From Acidobacterium sp. (GTDB lineage: Bacteria; Acidobacteriota; Vicinamibacteria; Vicinamibacterales; UBA2999): DNA of 64,000 nucleotides. The notes beneath the pieces were generated by a model. That model did no database searches. It saw only the letters and a list, made by a program, of their open reading frames with translations, and was not told the DNA's origin. The DNA lies in contig NSIL01000002.1 of the NCBI GenBank assembly GCA_002737365.1, positions 1-64,000 on the forward strand, given 5' to 3'. Below are positions 10,486 through 19,772 of this stretch, in pieces (the first letter of the stretch is position 1; the number at the start of each line of letters is the position of its first letter). A program made the position numbers and the translations under genes.

Positions 10486-10543
10486 TGTCAGCGAAGGACT
10501 TGTCCTCCGTAGCTTTAGCGAAGGAGGGTAGGATGGTCTCGAC

Positions 10544-11473
10544 ATGAGCATCGCGCGTACCCTGCTCCTAAAAGCATCCGACAGCGCCTGGCTTCGCGAA
10601 AACGCCACCAAGGCGCCGTTTGTCCGCCGTGCCGTTTCCCGGTTCATGCCGGGCGAATCGTTCGACGACATGATCGTCGCCGCCCGGACGATGGCCGCCG
10701 AGGGCGTCACGGCGTTGTGCACCCGGCTGGGCGAGAACGTCAAGGATCTGGCCGAGGCCGACGGTGTGGCCCGTCACTACCTCGAGGGCATTGCCCGCAT
10801 TCACACGCTGAACCTGGCGTGCGAGCCGTCGCTCAAGCTGACGCAACTCGGACTCGACATCGATCGCGAGCTGGCCTACGGTCACCTGCGCGACCTGGGC
10901 GCTCGCGCGCACGCCGCCGGCAACTACCTGTGGATCGACATGGAGCAATCGCACTATGTCGACATCACGCTCGACTTGACGCGCCGCCTGCGAAGCGAGT
11001 TCCCACGCGTCGGCGTGTGCCTGCAGGCCTACCTCTATCGTACCCGCGAAGACCTGGTCGAGCTGATGGCGCGCGGCGTCGGTATTCGCCTGGTCAAGGG
11101 CGCCTACAACGAGCCGGCCGAGGTGGCGTTCCCGAAGAAGAGCGACGTGGATGCGAACTACTACGCGCTGGCGCAACTGATGCTGGCTGCCGGCTCGCGC
11201 GCGAGCGGGGCGCGCGCGGTGTTTGGCACGCACGATGCCCAGCTGATCGACAGCATCCGCCGGCACGCCGCGGCGACCGGCGTGACGCCCGCCGAGTTCG
11301 AGATTCACATGCTCTACGGCATCCAGAAGGCCACCCAGCTTCGTCTCGCGCGGGATGGCGCGTCGGTGCGTGTGTTGATCGCCTACGGCGCCTACTGGTT
11401 CCCCTGGTACATGCGCCGCCTGGCCGAACGGCCCGCCAACGTGTGGTTCGTTGCCAAGAGCCTGTTCGGTTAA
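10544..11473 (+). CDS. Proline dehydrogenase (monofunctional)
   Basis: LWIDMEQSHYVDITLDL, LQAYLYRTREDL, RLVKGAYNEPAEVAFPKKSDVDANYY, GTHDAQLI, EIHMLYGIQ: PRODH signature motifs. Confidence 0.9.
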   Translation: MSIARTLLLKASDSAWLRENATKAPFVRRAVSRFMPGESFDDMIVAARTMAAEGVTALCTRLGENVKDLAEADGVARHYLEGIARIHTLNLACEPSLKLTQLGLDIDRELAYGHLRDLGARAHAAGNYLWIDMEQSHYVDITLDLTRRLRSEFPRVGVCLQAYLYRTREDLVELMARGVGIRLVKGAYNEPAEVAFPKKSDVDANYYALAQLMLAAGSRASGARAVFGTHDAQLIDSIRRHAAATGVTPAEFEIHMLYGIQKATQLRLARDGASVRVLIAYGAYWFPWYMRRLAERPANVWFVAKSLFG

Positions 11474-11488
11474 GGCAGCTAGGCCGTG

Positions 11489-11512
11489 GGGACAAACCTT
11501 CAGATTTGTCCC
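11489..11512. repeat. Short palindrome GGGACAAACCTTCAGATTTGTCCC
   Basis: 8-bp arms gggacaaa / tttgtccc just after the proline dehydrogenase gene. Confidence 0.65.
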
Positions 11513-11534
11513 GGGACCCCGGTATGATCACTCC

Positions 11535-11828
11535 ATGAACGACGAACCAAAGAGCGCGCTCGAGTTGGCAATGGCGCGGCTGAAGAAACAGGATGCCGAC
11601 GCCGGCGTGATCGAGCATCCGTTGACCAACGACCAGAAGAACGAGATCGGCGAGATTCGCAAGACCTACGCCGCCAAGCTGGCGCAGGAAGAAATTCTCT
11701 ACCAGTCGAAGCTGGCCGGCTCGGTCGACTTCGAGCAACGCCAGACCATGGACGAGCACTATCGGCGTGACGTCGAGCGCCTGAATCACGAGCGCGATCG
11801 CAAGGTCGAGAAAATTCGAAACGCCTGA
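11535..11828 (+). CDS. Hypothetical charged coiled-coil protein
   Basis: Internal ATG of the longer ORF (MNDEPKSALELAMARLKKQDAD); stop overlaps the next start. Confidence 0.65.
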   Translation: MNDEPKSALELAMARLKKQDADAGVIEHPLTNDQKNEIGEIRKTYAAKLAQEEILYQSKLAGSVDFEQRQTMDEHYRRDVERLNHERDRKVEKIRNA

Positions 11829-12208
11829 TGGTCGCGGACGGTGACATCTACGCCCTGATCGGCGAAGACGGTTTCGCGCGGCTGGTGGCCGCCTTCTACG
11901 CGCAGGTGCCAGGCGACGACCTCCTGGGTCCCATGTATCCGGCCGACGACATGGCCGGTGCCGAGGAGCGGCTGCGCGATTTCCTGGTCGGCCGTTTCGG
12001 CGGTCCGCCGCGCTACGAAGAAAGCCGCGGGCATCCGCGCCTGCGCATGCGGCACCATCCCTACAAGCTGGATCAGGCGGCCCGCGATCGCTGGGTGCAG
12101 TTGATGGACCACGCGCTTGATCAGGCGACGCTCCCCGCGGAGGTCACGCCGTTCCTGCGCGAGTTCTTCCACGGCACCGCGACGTTCCTGATGAATAGTC
12201 GCCAGTAG
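11828..12208 (+). CDS. Group II truncated hemoglobin (TrHbO-like)
   Basis: IGEDGFARLVAAFYAQVPGDDLLGPMYPADDMAGAEERLRDFLVGRFGGPPRYEESRGHPRLRMRHHPYKLD. Confidence 0.87.
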   Translation: MVADGDIYALIGEDGFARLVAAFYAQVPGDDLLGPMYPADDMAGAEERLRDFLVGRFGGPPRYEESRGHPRLRMRHHPYKLDQAARDRWVQLMDHALDQATLPAEVTPFLREFFHGTATFLMNSRQ

Positions 12209-12239
12209 CGGTCAAAAGGAGACCGGCAGGATCTCGAAG

Positions 12240-12278
12240 GCGCCCGCAGCGGGCGCTGACACCCCGCCTGGTGTCAGC
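12240..12278. terminator. Two adjacent hairpins downstream of the truncated hemoglobin gene
   Basis: gcgcccgc-a-gcgggcgc followed by gctgacacc-ccgcct-ggtgtcagc; no clear T-tract. Confidence 0.35.
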
Positions 12279-12379
12279 GAGCCCCTCACCATCTGCGGCT
12301 GTGATTAGTTGATATCTGCGGCGTCTGCGGCTAGGCTTAGGCCGTTCTTTCATACCAGTCGGTACTCGGAGGCGGCCTC

Positions 12380-13183
12380 ATGCAGGTAATTCCGGTCACG
12401 GCTGTCCATCGCGGCTTCGGGCAAACGTCCCGCAAAGACGCGTGGTGGGCAGCACCTCTCGGCGTGTTCCTCGGTCTCTCGGCTTTCGTTGTTTACGCGA
12501 CATGGGCGGCGTTCCAAGGTGAGCACTACCACTTTGGCCCATACCTTTCGCCGTTCTACGCGCCGGAGTTGTGGGGCGCCTCGCCGCACGCCTGGTTCGG
12601 CCCCAAGCCGGCCTGGTGGCCTGCGGTGGTGCCGTTTTCGCCAGCCCTGTTGATCCTGCCGTTCCCCGGCGGCTTTCGCTTCACCTGTTATTACTACCGT
12701 GGCGCCTACTACAAGGCGTTCTGGGCCGACCCGCCGTCGTGCGCCGTCGGCGAGCCGCGCAAGAGTTATCTCGGCGAGAATTCGTTCCCGCTGATCCTGC
12801 AAAACGCTCACCGCTTCTTCATGTGGGTGGCCATCATTTTCATCGGCTTCCTGGCCTACGACGTGTGGGTGGCGATGTGGTTTACCAACGACACGACCGG
12901 CGTCAAGGAGTTCGGCCTCGGCGTCGGCACCATCGTGCTGGCCGTCAACGTCGGCCTGCTCGGCAGCTACACCTGGGGCTGCCACGTGCTGCGCCACGTC
13001 GTCGGCGGCCGCAAGGATGAGATCTCGAAGTCGCCGGTGTGCGACCTGGCTTACTCGTGCGTCACCAGCCTGAACGTGCGGCACCAGTTGTTTGCGTGGT
13101 GCAGCCTGTTCTCGGTGATGGGCGCCGACGTCTACGTCCGCCTGTGCTCGATGGGCATCATCACTGATCTGAGGCTGTTCTAA
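12380..13183 (+). CDS. sdhC: Succinate dehydrogenase membrane anchor / cytochrome b-like subunit
   Basis: Hydrophobic single-anchor protein immediately upstream of sdhA and sdhB with overlapping stop/start. Confidence 0.8.
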   Translation: MQVIPVTAVHRGFGQTSRKDAWWAAPLGVFLGLSAFVVYATWAAFQGEHYHFGPYLSPFYAPELWGASPHAWFGPKPAWWPAVVPFSPALLILPFPGGFRFTCYYYRGAYYKAFWADPPSCAVGEPRKSYLGENSFPLILQNAHRFFMWVAIIFIGFLAYDVWVAMWFTNDTTGVKEFGLGVGTIVLAVNVGLLGSYTWGCHVLRHVVGGRKDEISKSPVCDLAYSCVTSLNVRHQLFAWCSLFSVMGADVYVRLCSMGIITDLRLF

Positions 13184-15000
13184 TGGCGGCGCACGCAACC
13201 TACTCCTACGACGTCCTGGTGATCGGGGCGGGCGGGGCCGGCCTGCGCGCGGCGATCGAGGCCGCCGGCGCCGGCGTGTCGGTGGGTCTGATCTGCAAGT
13301 CGCTGTTGGGCAAGGCGCACACGGTGATGGCCGAAGGCGGCATGGCCGCGGCCATGGCGCACAACGACGATCGCGACAGTTGGCAGGTGCACTTCGCCGA
13401 CACCATGCGCGGCGGTCAGTACGTCAACAACTGGCGCATGGCCGAGATTCACGCCCAGGAGGCGCCGGATCGGGTTCGCGAACTCGAAGCCTGGGGCGCC
13501 GTGTTCGACCGGACACCTGACGGCCGCATCAACCAGCGCAACTTCGGCGGCCATCGCTACCCGCGCCTGGCGCACGTCGGCGATCGCACCGGCCTGGAGC
13601 TGATCCGGACGCTACAGGATCACACCACCTATCTCGGCGTCACCGTGCACATGGAACACACGGTGATCGAGCTCATTCTCGACGGCGGTCGGGCCGCCGG
13701 TGTGCTGGCCTACGACCGCGAGCGTGGCCGCTTCCACGTCTTTACCGCCAAGGCCATCGTGATGGCCACCGGCGGAGCGGGCCGCGCCTTCAAGATCACC
13801 AGCAACAGTTGGGAAGGCACCGGTGATGGCCATGCGCTGGCCTATCGCGCCGGCGCCGAGCTCATCGACATGGAGTTCATCCAGTTCCACCCCACTGGCA
13901 TGGTGTGGCCGCCGAGCGTGCGCGGCATTCTGGTGACCGAGGGCGTACGTGGTGAAGGCGGCGTGTTGCGCAACAGCGAAGGCCGCCGCTTCATGTTCGA
14001 CGACATCCCGGACAACTACAAGCCACAGACCGCCGCCGATGCGGAAGAGGGCTGGCGTTATGTCATGCAGGACAAGACCGCGCGGCGTCCGCCCGAACTG
14101 CTGACCCGCGATCACGTCGCCCGCTGCATCAATCGCGAGGTCAAGGCCGGACGCGGTTCTCCCCACGGCGGCGTGTTCCTCGACATTGCCTGGATCAAAG
14201 ACAAGATCGCCGATGCCCCGGCCCACATCAAGCGCAAGCTCCCGAGCATGTATCACCAGTTCAAGGAACTGGCGGACCTCGACATCACGACGACGGCCAT
14301 GGAAGTGGGCCCGACGACGCACTACATCATGGGGGGCATTCGGGTCGACGCCGACTCGCAGGAGTCGACCATCCCGGGCCTGTTTGCCGCCGGCGAGTGC
14401 GCGGCCGGCATCAACGGCGCCAATCGGTTGGGCGGCAACTCGCTGTCGGATCTGATCGTGTTCGGCAAGCGGGCCGGTGAATATGCCGCGCAACTCGCGC
14501 GGAAGAGTGCTGCACCGAAAGTGGATGAGGGCGCGGCGGAGCGCTCGATCACGGCGTCGCTCGCGCCGTTCGACCGCGGGAACGCCGGCGAGAATCCGTA
14601 TAAGGTGCAGCAGGATCTGCAGGACGCCATGCAGGCGCTCGTCGGCATCGTCCGCAACGAAGGCGAAATGCAGGAGGCGGTGCAGAAGCTGGCCGGCTTC
14701 AACGCGCGGGCCGCGCGCGCCGGCGTTGATGGCCACCGCGAGTACAACTCCGGGTGGCATACCTGCATCGACCTGCGAAACCTGCTCGATTGCGCGGAGG
14801 CGATCGCCCGCTCGGCGATTGAACGCAAGGAAAGCCGCGGCGGACACTTCCGCGAGGACTACCCGGACAAGGTCGCCGAGTTCGGCACCTTCAACATCGC
14901 GACCACCCGACAGCCGGATGGCTCGATGAGAGTGTCGCGCCTTCCGCTGAAGGAACTCCCGGCACATCTGAAGCAGGTCATCGAGGAGCAAAAGCAGTGA
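13183..15000 (+). CDS. sdhA: Succinate dehydrogenase/fumarate reductase flavoprotein
   Basis: FAD motif GAGGAGLRAAIEAAGAG; active-site region HPTGM; TEGVRGEGG; LGGNSLSDLIVFGKRAG. Confidence 0.95.
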   Translation: MAAHATYSYDVLVIGAGGAGLRAAIEAAGAGVSVGLICKSLLGKAHTVMAEGGMAAAMAHNDDRDSWQVHFADTMRGGQYVNNWRMAEIHAQEAPDRVRELEAWGAVFDRTPDGRINQRNFGGHRYPRLAHVGDRTGLELIRTLQDHTTYLGVTVHMEHTVIELILDGGRAAGVLAYDRERGRFHVFTAKAIVMATGGAGRAFKITSNSWEGTGDGHALAYRAGAELIDMEFIQFHPTGMVWPPSVRGILVTEGVRGEGGVLRNSEGRRFMFDDIPDNYKPQTAADAEEGWRYVMQDKTARRPPELLTRDHVARCINREVKAGRGSPHGGVFLDIAWIKDKIADAPAHIKRKLPSMYHQFKELADLDITTTAMEVGPTTHYIMGGIRVDADSQESTIPGLFAAGECAAGINGANRLGGNSLSDLIVFGKRAGEYAAQLARKSAAPKVDEGAAERSITASLAPFDRGNAGENPYKVQQDLQDAMQALVGIVRNEGEMQEAVQKLAGFNARAARAGVDGHREYNSGWHTCIDLRNLLDCAEAIARSAIERKESRGGHFREDYPDKVAEFGTFNIATTRQPDGSMRVSRLPLKELPAHLKQVIEEQKQ

Positions 15001-15743
15001 GCCAGGCGACCTTTCGGATTTGGCGCAGCGAACCCGGTGGCGGCGCCGGGAAGTTCGTCGACTACACGACCGAGATTTCCGAAGGCATGGTCGTGCTCGA
15101 CGCGGTCCACAAGGTGCAGGCGGAACAAGCGCCCGACCTGGCGTGCCGCTGGAACTGCAAGGCGGGCAAGTGCGGGTCCTGCTCGGCCGAGATCAACGGC
15201 AAGCCACGGCTGATGTGCATGAGCCGACTCAACTCGCTCGACCTGACCGAGCCGGTCACCGTCGAGCCGATGCGGACGTTTCCGTTGATCAAAGACCTGG
15301 TCACCGACGTGTCGTGGAACTTCCGGGTCAAGAAGGGGCTGAAGAAGTTCAAGCCCCGCCAGCCCGACGCCGCGGACGGCACCTGGCGGATGGCGCAGCG
15401 CGACGTCGACCGCGTTCAGGAATTCCGCAAGTGCATCGAGTGCTTCCTGTGCCAGGACGTCTGCCACGTGTTGCGCGATCACGACAAGCACGAAGAGTTC
15501 ATCGGCCCGCGCTTCCTGCTCTACTCTGCGGCGCTCGAGATGCATCCGCTCGACAGCGACGACCGGCTGCAGGATCTCAAGGACCAGAACGGGATTGGCT
15601 ACTGCAACATCACCAAGTGCTGCACCAAGGTCTGTCCCGAGCACATTCACATCACCGATAACGCGATCATCCCGCTCAAGGAGCGGGTGGTGGATCGGTT
15701 CTATGACCCGGTGACCCGGTTGTTGCGAATGATTACCGGTTAA
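14997..15743 (+). CDS. sdhB: Succinate dehydrogenase iron-sulfur subunit
   Basis: CRWNCKAGKCGSCSAEINGKPRLMC; CIECFLCQDVC; CCTKVCPEHI cluster ligands. Confidence 0.95.
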   Translation: MSQATFRIWRSEPGGGAGKFVDYTTEISEGMVVLDAVHKVQAEQAPDLACRWNCKAGKCGSCSAEINGKPRLMCMSRLNSLDLTEPVTVEPMRTFPLIKDLVTDVSWNFRVKKGLKKFKPRQPDAADGTWRMAQRDVDRVQEFRKCIECFLCQDVCHVLRDHDKHEEFIGPRFLLYSAALEMHPLDSDDRLQDLKDQNGIGYCNITKCCTKVCPEHIHITDNAIIPLKERVVDRFYDPVTRLLRMITG

Positions 15744-15760
15744 CGATCAGGGAAGCTGCC

Positions 15761-16264
15761 ATGTTTGATCTGAAGCGGCTCTCGACGGCGGCAATTCCTG
15801 CGGCGCTGGCCAAGGCGGAACGCTATCGGCTGCTGAACGAACCGGAGGAGGCGCAGAGCATCTGCGAAGATGTCCTGCAGGCCGACCCGGCGAACGCCGA
15901 CGCGGTCCGCACCTTGATTCTCGCCCTCACCGACTCGTTCCCGCATCAGGACGGCAAGACCGTGCGGCGTGCACAGGACCTGGTGGCGAAGCTGCCCTCT
16001 GAATACGAGCGCGCTTACGTTGGCGGCCTGGTGGCCGAGCGCCGGGCGCGCGCGCTGCTCGGCAAGGGCGGTCCCGGCCGCACGCTGCCGGCCGGTGACT
16101 GGCTGAGGGAAGCGATGAAGGCTTTCGAACGCGCCGAGTCCGTCAAGCCGGCGGACAACGACGATGCGTTGCTGCGGTGGAACGCGTGTGCACGGCTGTT
16201 CCAGAAGCATCCCGAGCTGATGATGGTGGACGATGAGCGCACCGCGCCGGTGATGCTGGAATAA
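15761..16264 (+). CDS. Hypothetical TPR-like protein
   Basis: NEPEEAQSICEDVLQADPANADAVRTLILAL TPR-like helices. Confidence 0.6.
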   Translation: MFDLKRLSTAAIPAALAKAERYRLLNEPEEAQSICEDVLQADPANADAVRTLILALTDSFPHQDGKTVRRAQDLVAKLPSEYERAYVGGLVAERRARALLGKGGPGRTLPAGDWLREAMKAFERAESVKPADNDDALLRWNACARLFQKHPELMMVDDERTAPVMLE

Positions 16265-16398
16265 CGGAGCGCTTGGCACGTCCGCCCCGCAAGACAAACG
16301 ATTACAAGCGCCCAGCCCTGATTTGTGGCGCGCCACTATAGAATATGAGGGTATCTGAATTTAGATCGGGACTCATTTTCTTCAGGAGACCAGCGTCC

Positions 16399-16707
16399 AT
16401 GTTCGATAATTTGAACGGTAGCGGCCTCGATCGTCGCGGTTTTCTCCGCGGTTCGGCGATGTTTGCCACGGCCATCGGCGTGGCCGTGCTGCCAGCGTTC
16501 GCGCAGGAGCCGCAGCAGAAGCCCGAACCAGAGAAGAAGAAGGAAGAGCCGAAGGATCCCTTCGCCGACGGCGACAAGAAGGACGACAAGAAGCTGGTCG
16601 ACGCCGAGGGCCGCGAATACCGGGTCTGCCCGCAGTGTGCCTACAACATGTATAAGCAGGGTCGCATGTGGGTGTGCGAGAACTGTGGTTACAGCTACGT
16701 CGAATAG
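16399..16707 (+). CDS. Tat-exported rubredoxin-like zinc-ribbon protein
   Basis: Tat motif DRRGFLRGSA, Lys/Glu-rich linker, C-terminal CPQCAYNMYKQGRMWVCENCGYSYVE. Confidence 0.65.
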   Translation: MFDNLNGSGLDRRGFLRGSAMFATAIGVAVLPAFAQEPQQKPEPEKKKEEPKDPFADGDKKDDKKLVDAEGREYRVCPQCAYNMYKQGRMWVCENCGYSYVE

Positions 16708-17376
16708 CCCTCAACCACTCTCTCAACCAGCCGCAGGAACGGCAGCAGCGGCGCGTCGCCGGTCACTTCACGAACCGCCTCGGCGCACAACGCCGCAGCC
16801 TTGGCCAATCCAGCATCTTCGCCAGCACCGTCGCGTCCAGCGTGCGCTGAGCGAGTGAGATCTCGCACACGCCCGGCACGGCAGTGACAATGCCGGGCTC
16901 GGTCCTGACCGTGCCGACGGTGCACACCACCCGGGCGGACGGCGTGGTGTGACGGTTGGCGATGTCGCGGAAGGCGAGCGCGCTTTCGGCCGCGGCGAGG
17001 AACGCATCACGCCGGTCGGCTGGTTCATCGCTTCCAGCACGGGGCCCTGCTCGATGTGCAATTCCAGATACGCCACGGCATCAATGGCCTTCAGAAACGC
17101 CTGCGACTCGTGCATCCGCGCGAGCTCCACGCCGTGTTCGCGCAGGGCATCGACCAGGCACGTGCCGGTCCTGTCGATCAGGTGTTCGACTTAGGTGATC
17201 ATCAGCGCGCCCGCCGCAGCAATCTCCGGCGTGATGCCCAGCGTGGCCAGCTTGCCGTTGAACCACTGCCGCGCCTCGCGCCACACCGGCCCCCAGGCCA
17301 GGCGCTGCGCGCCATCGGCGGTCGCGGTCAGGGCGGCCAGTTCACGCAGATTGCTGATGACGTCGCGAGCGCTCAT
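16695..17376 (-). pseudogene. Degraded M20-family amidase (N-carbamoyl-amino-acid hydrolase / allantoate amidohydrolase-like)
   Basis: N-term MSARDVISNLRELAALTATADGAQRLAW..., in-frame TAA at 17191-17193, then VEHLIDRTGTCLVDALREHGVELARMHESQAFLKAIDAVAYLELHIEQGPVLEAMNQPTGV, then a frameshift to TVRTEPGIVTAVPGVCEISLAQRTLDATVLAKML. The metal-binding middle is missing. Confidence 0.75.
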
Positions 17377-17467
17377 GCCGCGCGAGTATAGCGAATGCTT
17401 CCGCGCTGAGGTCAGCGCCACGGATTTGATGCCGGATTTGATCGGGTAGAAGAAATACTGTTAGCGC

Positions 17468-18454
17468 ATGCCTGCCGCCCAGCTTTCCGCCGCCCAGTTG
17501 CACGAGCTAATTCTGCCCCTGGCTCGGCCGCCGCAAGTTGTGCTGACTCCGGGCCAGACTATCGATGAGGCGCTTCGGGCCATTCGCACGGCAGCCTCGG
17601 CCAGCTCCATCCATTACTTCTACGTCGTCGATGACGACGCCCGGCTGGTGGGGGTGGTGCCGACGCGCCGGCTGCTGGCCGCGGCGCCGGAAGACACGGT
17701 CGGGGAGGTGATGGTCGAGAACGTCGTGGCCATTCCGGATTGGGCGACCGTGCTGATCGCGAGCGAGTACTTCGCGACCCGCCGGTTGCTGGCGTTTCCG
17801 GTGGTGGATGGGAGTGGTGTGCTCCTTGGTGTGGTCGATGTCAACTTGTTCACCGACGAGGTGATCGACCTGGCGCGACGCACTTACGACGACATCTTTC
17901 AGCTGATTGGTGTGCACGGCACGGCGCAGCGGTCGACGCTCGACGCCTTCAAGGACCGTTTCCCGTGGTTGTCGTGCAACATCGCCGGCGGCCTGATGGC
18001 GGCGTTCATCGCCAGCCGCTTCGAACACTTGTTGGAGGAAGTCGTCGTGCTCGCACTGTTCATTCCCGTGGTGCTGGCCCTCGCCGAAAGCGTCGGCATG
18101 CAGGCGTTGAGCTTGACGCTGCAGAGTTTCACCGATGGCCCGTTCGTGCCGAAGCGGCTGGCCGCCGCGCTCTGGAAAGAGTTCCGGACGGCAGTCTTAC
18201 TGGGCATCGGCTGCGGTGGGGTCGTCGCCACCGTCGTCATGGTGTGGCGCGGCGAAGCCATGGTGGCCGGCGTCATTTTCGCGTCGATCACCCTGTCGAT
18301 GGTCGTGGCCTGCCTGCTGGGCGTGGCGTTCCCGGCGCTGTTGCGGGTCGCAAAGGCCGATCCGCGGATCGCGGCTGGTCCGGTGGTGCTCGCGGCGGCT
18401 GACGTCGCGACGTTGTTCTTCTATTTCTGGCTCGGCGCTCGTTTTCTCGGCTGA
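17468..18454 (+). CDS. MgtE-like divalent cation transporter (CBS pair + MgtE membrane domain, no N domain)
   Basis: CBS repeats (IHYFYVVDDDARLVGVVPTRRLL; RRLLAFPVVDGSGVLLGVVDV), then MgtE-type TM region. Confidence 0.8.
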   Translation: MPAAQLSAAQLHELILPLARPPQVVLTPGQTIDEALRAIRTAASASSIHYFYVVDDDARLVGVVPTRRLLAAAPEDTVGEVMVENVVAIPDWATVLIASEYFATRRLLAFPVVDGSGVLLGVVDVNLFTDEVIDLARRTYDDIFQLIGVHGTAQRSTLDAFKDRFPWLSCNIAGGLMAAFIASRFEHLLEEVVVLALFIPVVLALAESVGMQALSLTLQSFTDGPFVPKRLAAALWKEFRTAVLLGIGCGGVVATVVMVWRGEAMVAGVIFASITLSMVVACLLGVAFPALLRVAKADPRIAAGPVVLAAADVATLFFYFWLGARFLG

Positions 18455-19194
18455 GGCCGGCCCGGGAACGCACGCTTCAACTCGTCGGCGGCGATCTCGC
18501 GCCACGCCCCAGGCGCGAGCGTGCCCAGCTCCAGGCCGCCGAAGGCGACGCGCCGCAGTCGGGTGACCGGATGCCCCGCCGCGGTGAGCATCCGCCGCAC
18601 CTCACGATTCTTGCCTTCGCTCAACGTCAGCACCAGGTGACTCTCGCGTGCCGAGGCCTTTCGGATCTCGGCGGCCGCGGCGATCAGCCGCTCGCCGTCC
18701 ACGCGAACCCCGCGCCGCAGCGTGGCGATGGTGCCCGGTTCGACGCGTCCCTCGACCGTCACCAGGTAAACCCGCGGCACCTCCGATGCGGGGTCGGTCA
18801 GCCAGTCAGACAACCGCGTGTCGTTGGTCAGAATCAGCAATCCACTGGTCGCCATATCGAGCCGGCCGACGGGCATCACGGGAAAAGGGACGCTGCCCAG
18901 CAGGTCGAAGACAGTCTTTCGGCCGTTGGGATCGGAGCGGGTGGTCACGACGCCCCTGGGCTTGTGGAGGACGATGGTGAGTGGGCGAGGTGCGGCCGCG
19001 GGCGTGCCATCGATGGCAATGACGACCCGCTCGGGGACGACTGGCGTGCCGGGATTGGTGACGCGGACGCCATTGACGAGGATGCGCCCGTCGGCAACCA
19101 GGGCGCGGGCCTGGGTGCGGCTGGCCAGTCCCAGTTTTGAGATCGCCCGCTCCAGCGGCACGTGGCCGCGCTTCAGCCTAGCGGTAGTTGCCAA
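18421..19194 (-). CDS. RsuA/RluB-family pseudouridine synthase
   Basis: S4 domain PLERAISKLGLASRTQARALVADGRILVNG; VMPVGRLDMATSGLLILTND catalytic motif. Confidence 0.9.
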   Translation of the reverse strand: MATTARLKRGHVPLERAISKLGLASRTQARALVADGRILVNGVRVTNPGTPVVPERVVIAIDGTPAAAPRPLTIVLHKPRGVVTTRSDPNGRKTVFDLLGSVPFPVMPVGRLDMATSGLLILTNDTRLSDWLTDPASEVPRVYLVTVEGRVEPGTIATLRRGVRVDGERLIAAAAEIRKASARESHLVLTLSEGKNREVRRMLTAAGHPVTRLRRVAFGGLELGTLAPGAWREIAADELKRAFPGRPQPRKRAPSQK

Positions 19195-19675
19195 ACTGGA
19201 GGGCCACCCCGAAATCCTTGGCCCTCAGGGCCTGCATGGCGTCCTGCAGTTCGTCTTTCGACGATGAGGTCACGCGCACCTGGTCGGCCTGGATCTGCGC
19301 CTGCACCTTCTTCTTCGACTCTTTCAGGTGCTTGACGATGTCCTTGGCGGCATCGCTCGGAATGCCCTGCTGAAGGGTAATCACCTGCTTGACCGTGCTG
19401 CCCGAGGCTGGTTGGGTCTCTTCGCGCTTCAGGTTCTTGACCGGCACGCCGCGTTTGATCAGGCGCGTCTGCAGGACCTCCCAGACCGATTCGAGCTTGA
19501 AATTGTCCTCGGCCGTGAGCGTGAGCGTGTTGGCCTTCGCGTCGAGGTCAATGGCGGCGTGCGACCCCTTGAAGTCGAAGCGCTGGGCAATTTCCTTGCG
19601 GGCCTGGTTGACGGCGTTATCCACCTCGGGCATGTCGATATCCGACGTCACGTCGAACGAGTATGCGCTGGCCAT
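19178..19675 (-). CDS. yajQ: YajQ-family nucleotide-binding protein
   Basis: SFDVTSDIDMPEVDNAVNQARKEIAQRFDFKGSHAAIDLD. Confidence 0.92.
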   Translation of the reverse strand: MASAYSFDVTSDIDMPEVDNAVNQARKEIAQRFDFKGSHAAIDLDAKANTLTLTAEDNFKLESVWEVLQTRLIKRGVPVKNLKREETQPASGSTVKQVITLQQGIPSDAAKDIVKHLKESKKKVQAQIQADQVRVTSSSKDELQDAMQALRAKDFGVALQFGNYR

Positions 19676-19772
19676 GACGATGATCCTATCGCAACCCCTC
19701 GCTCCAGTCGTCGTTCGGCGACGAAAATACCTAGTTATGCCCGGTCGCCTGCCGCCCGTACGTTGAGAGGTG

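Noticed and set aside
13612-14991. 459-aa minus-strand ORF
   Set aside because: Antisense to sdhA, which is unambiguous.
17468-18454. MgtE-like protein lacking the N domain as a truncated pseudogene
   Set aside because: The ORF is intact with both CBS repeats and a full membrane part; shorter CBS-MgtE forms are plausible natural variants.
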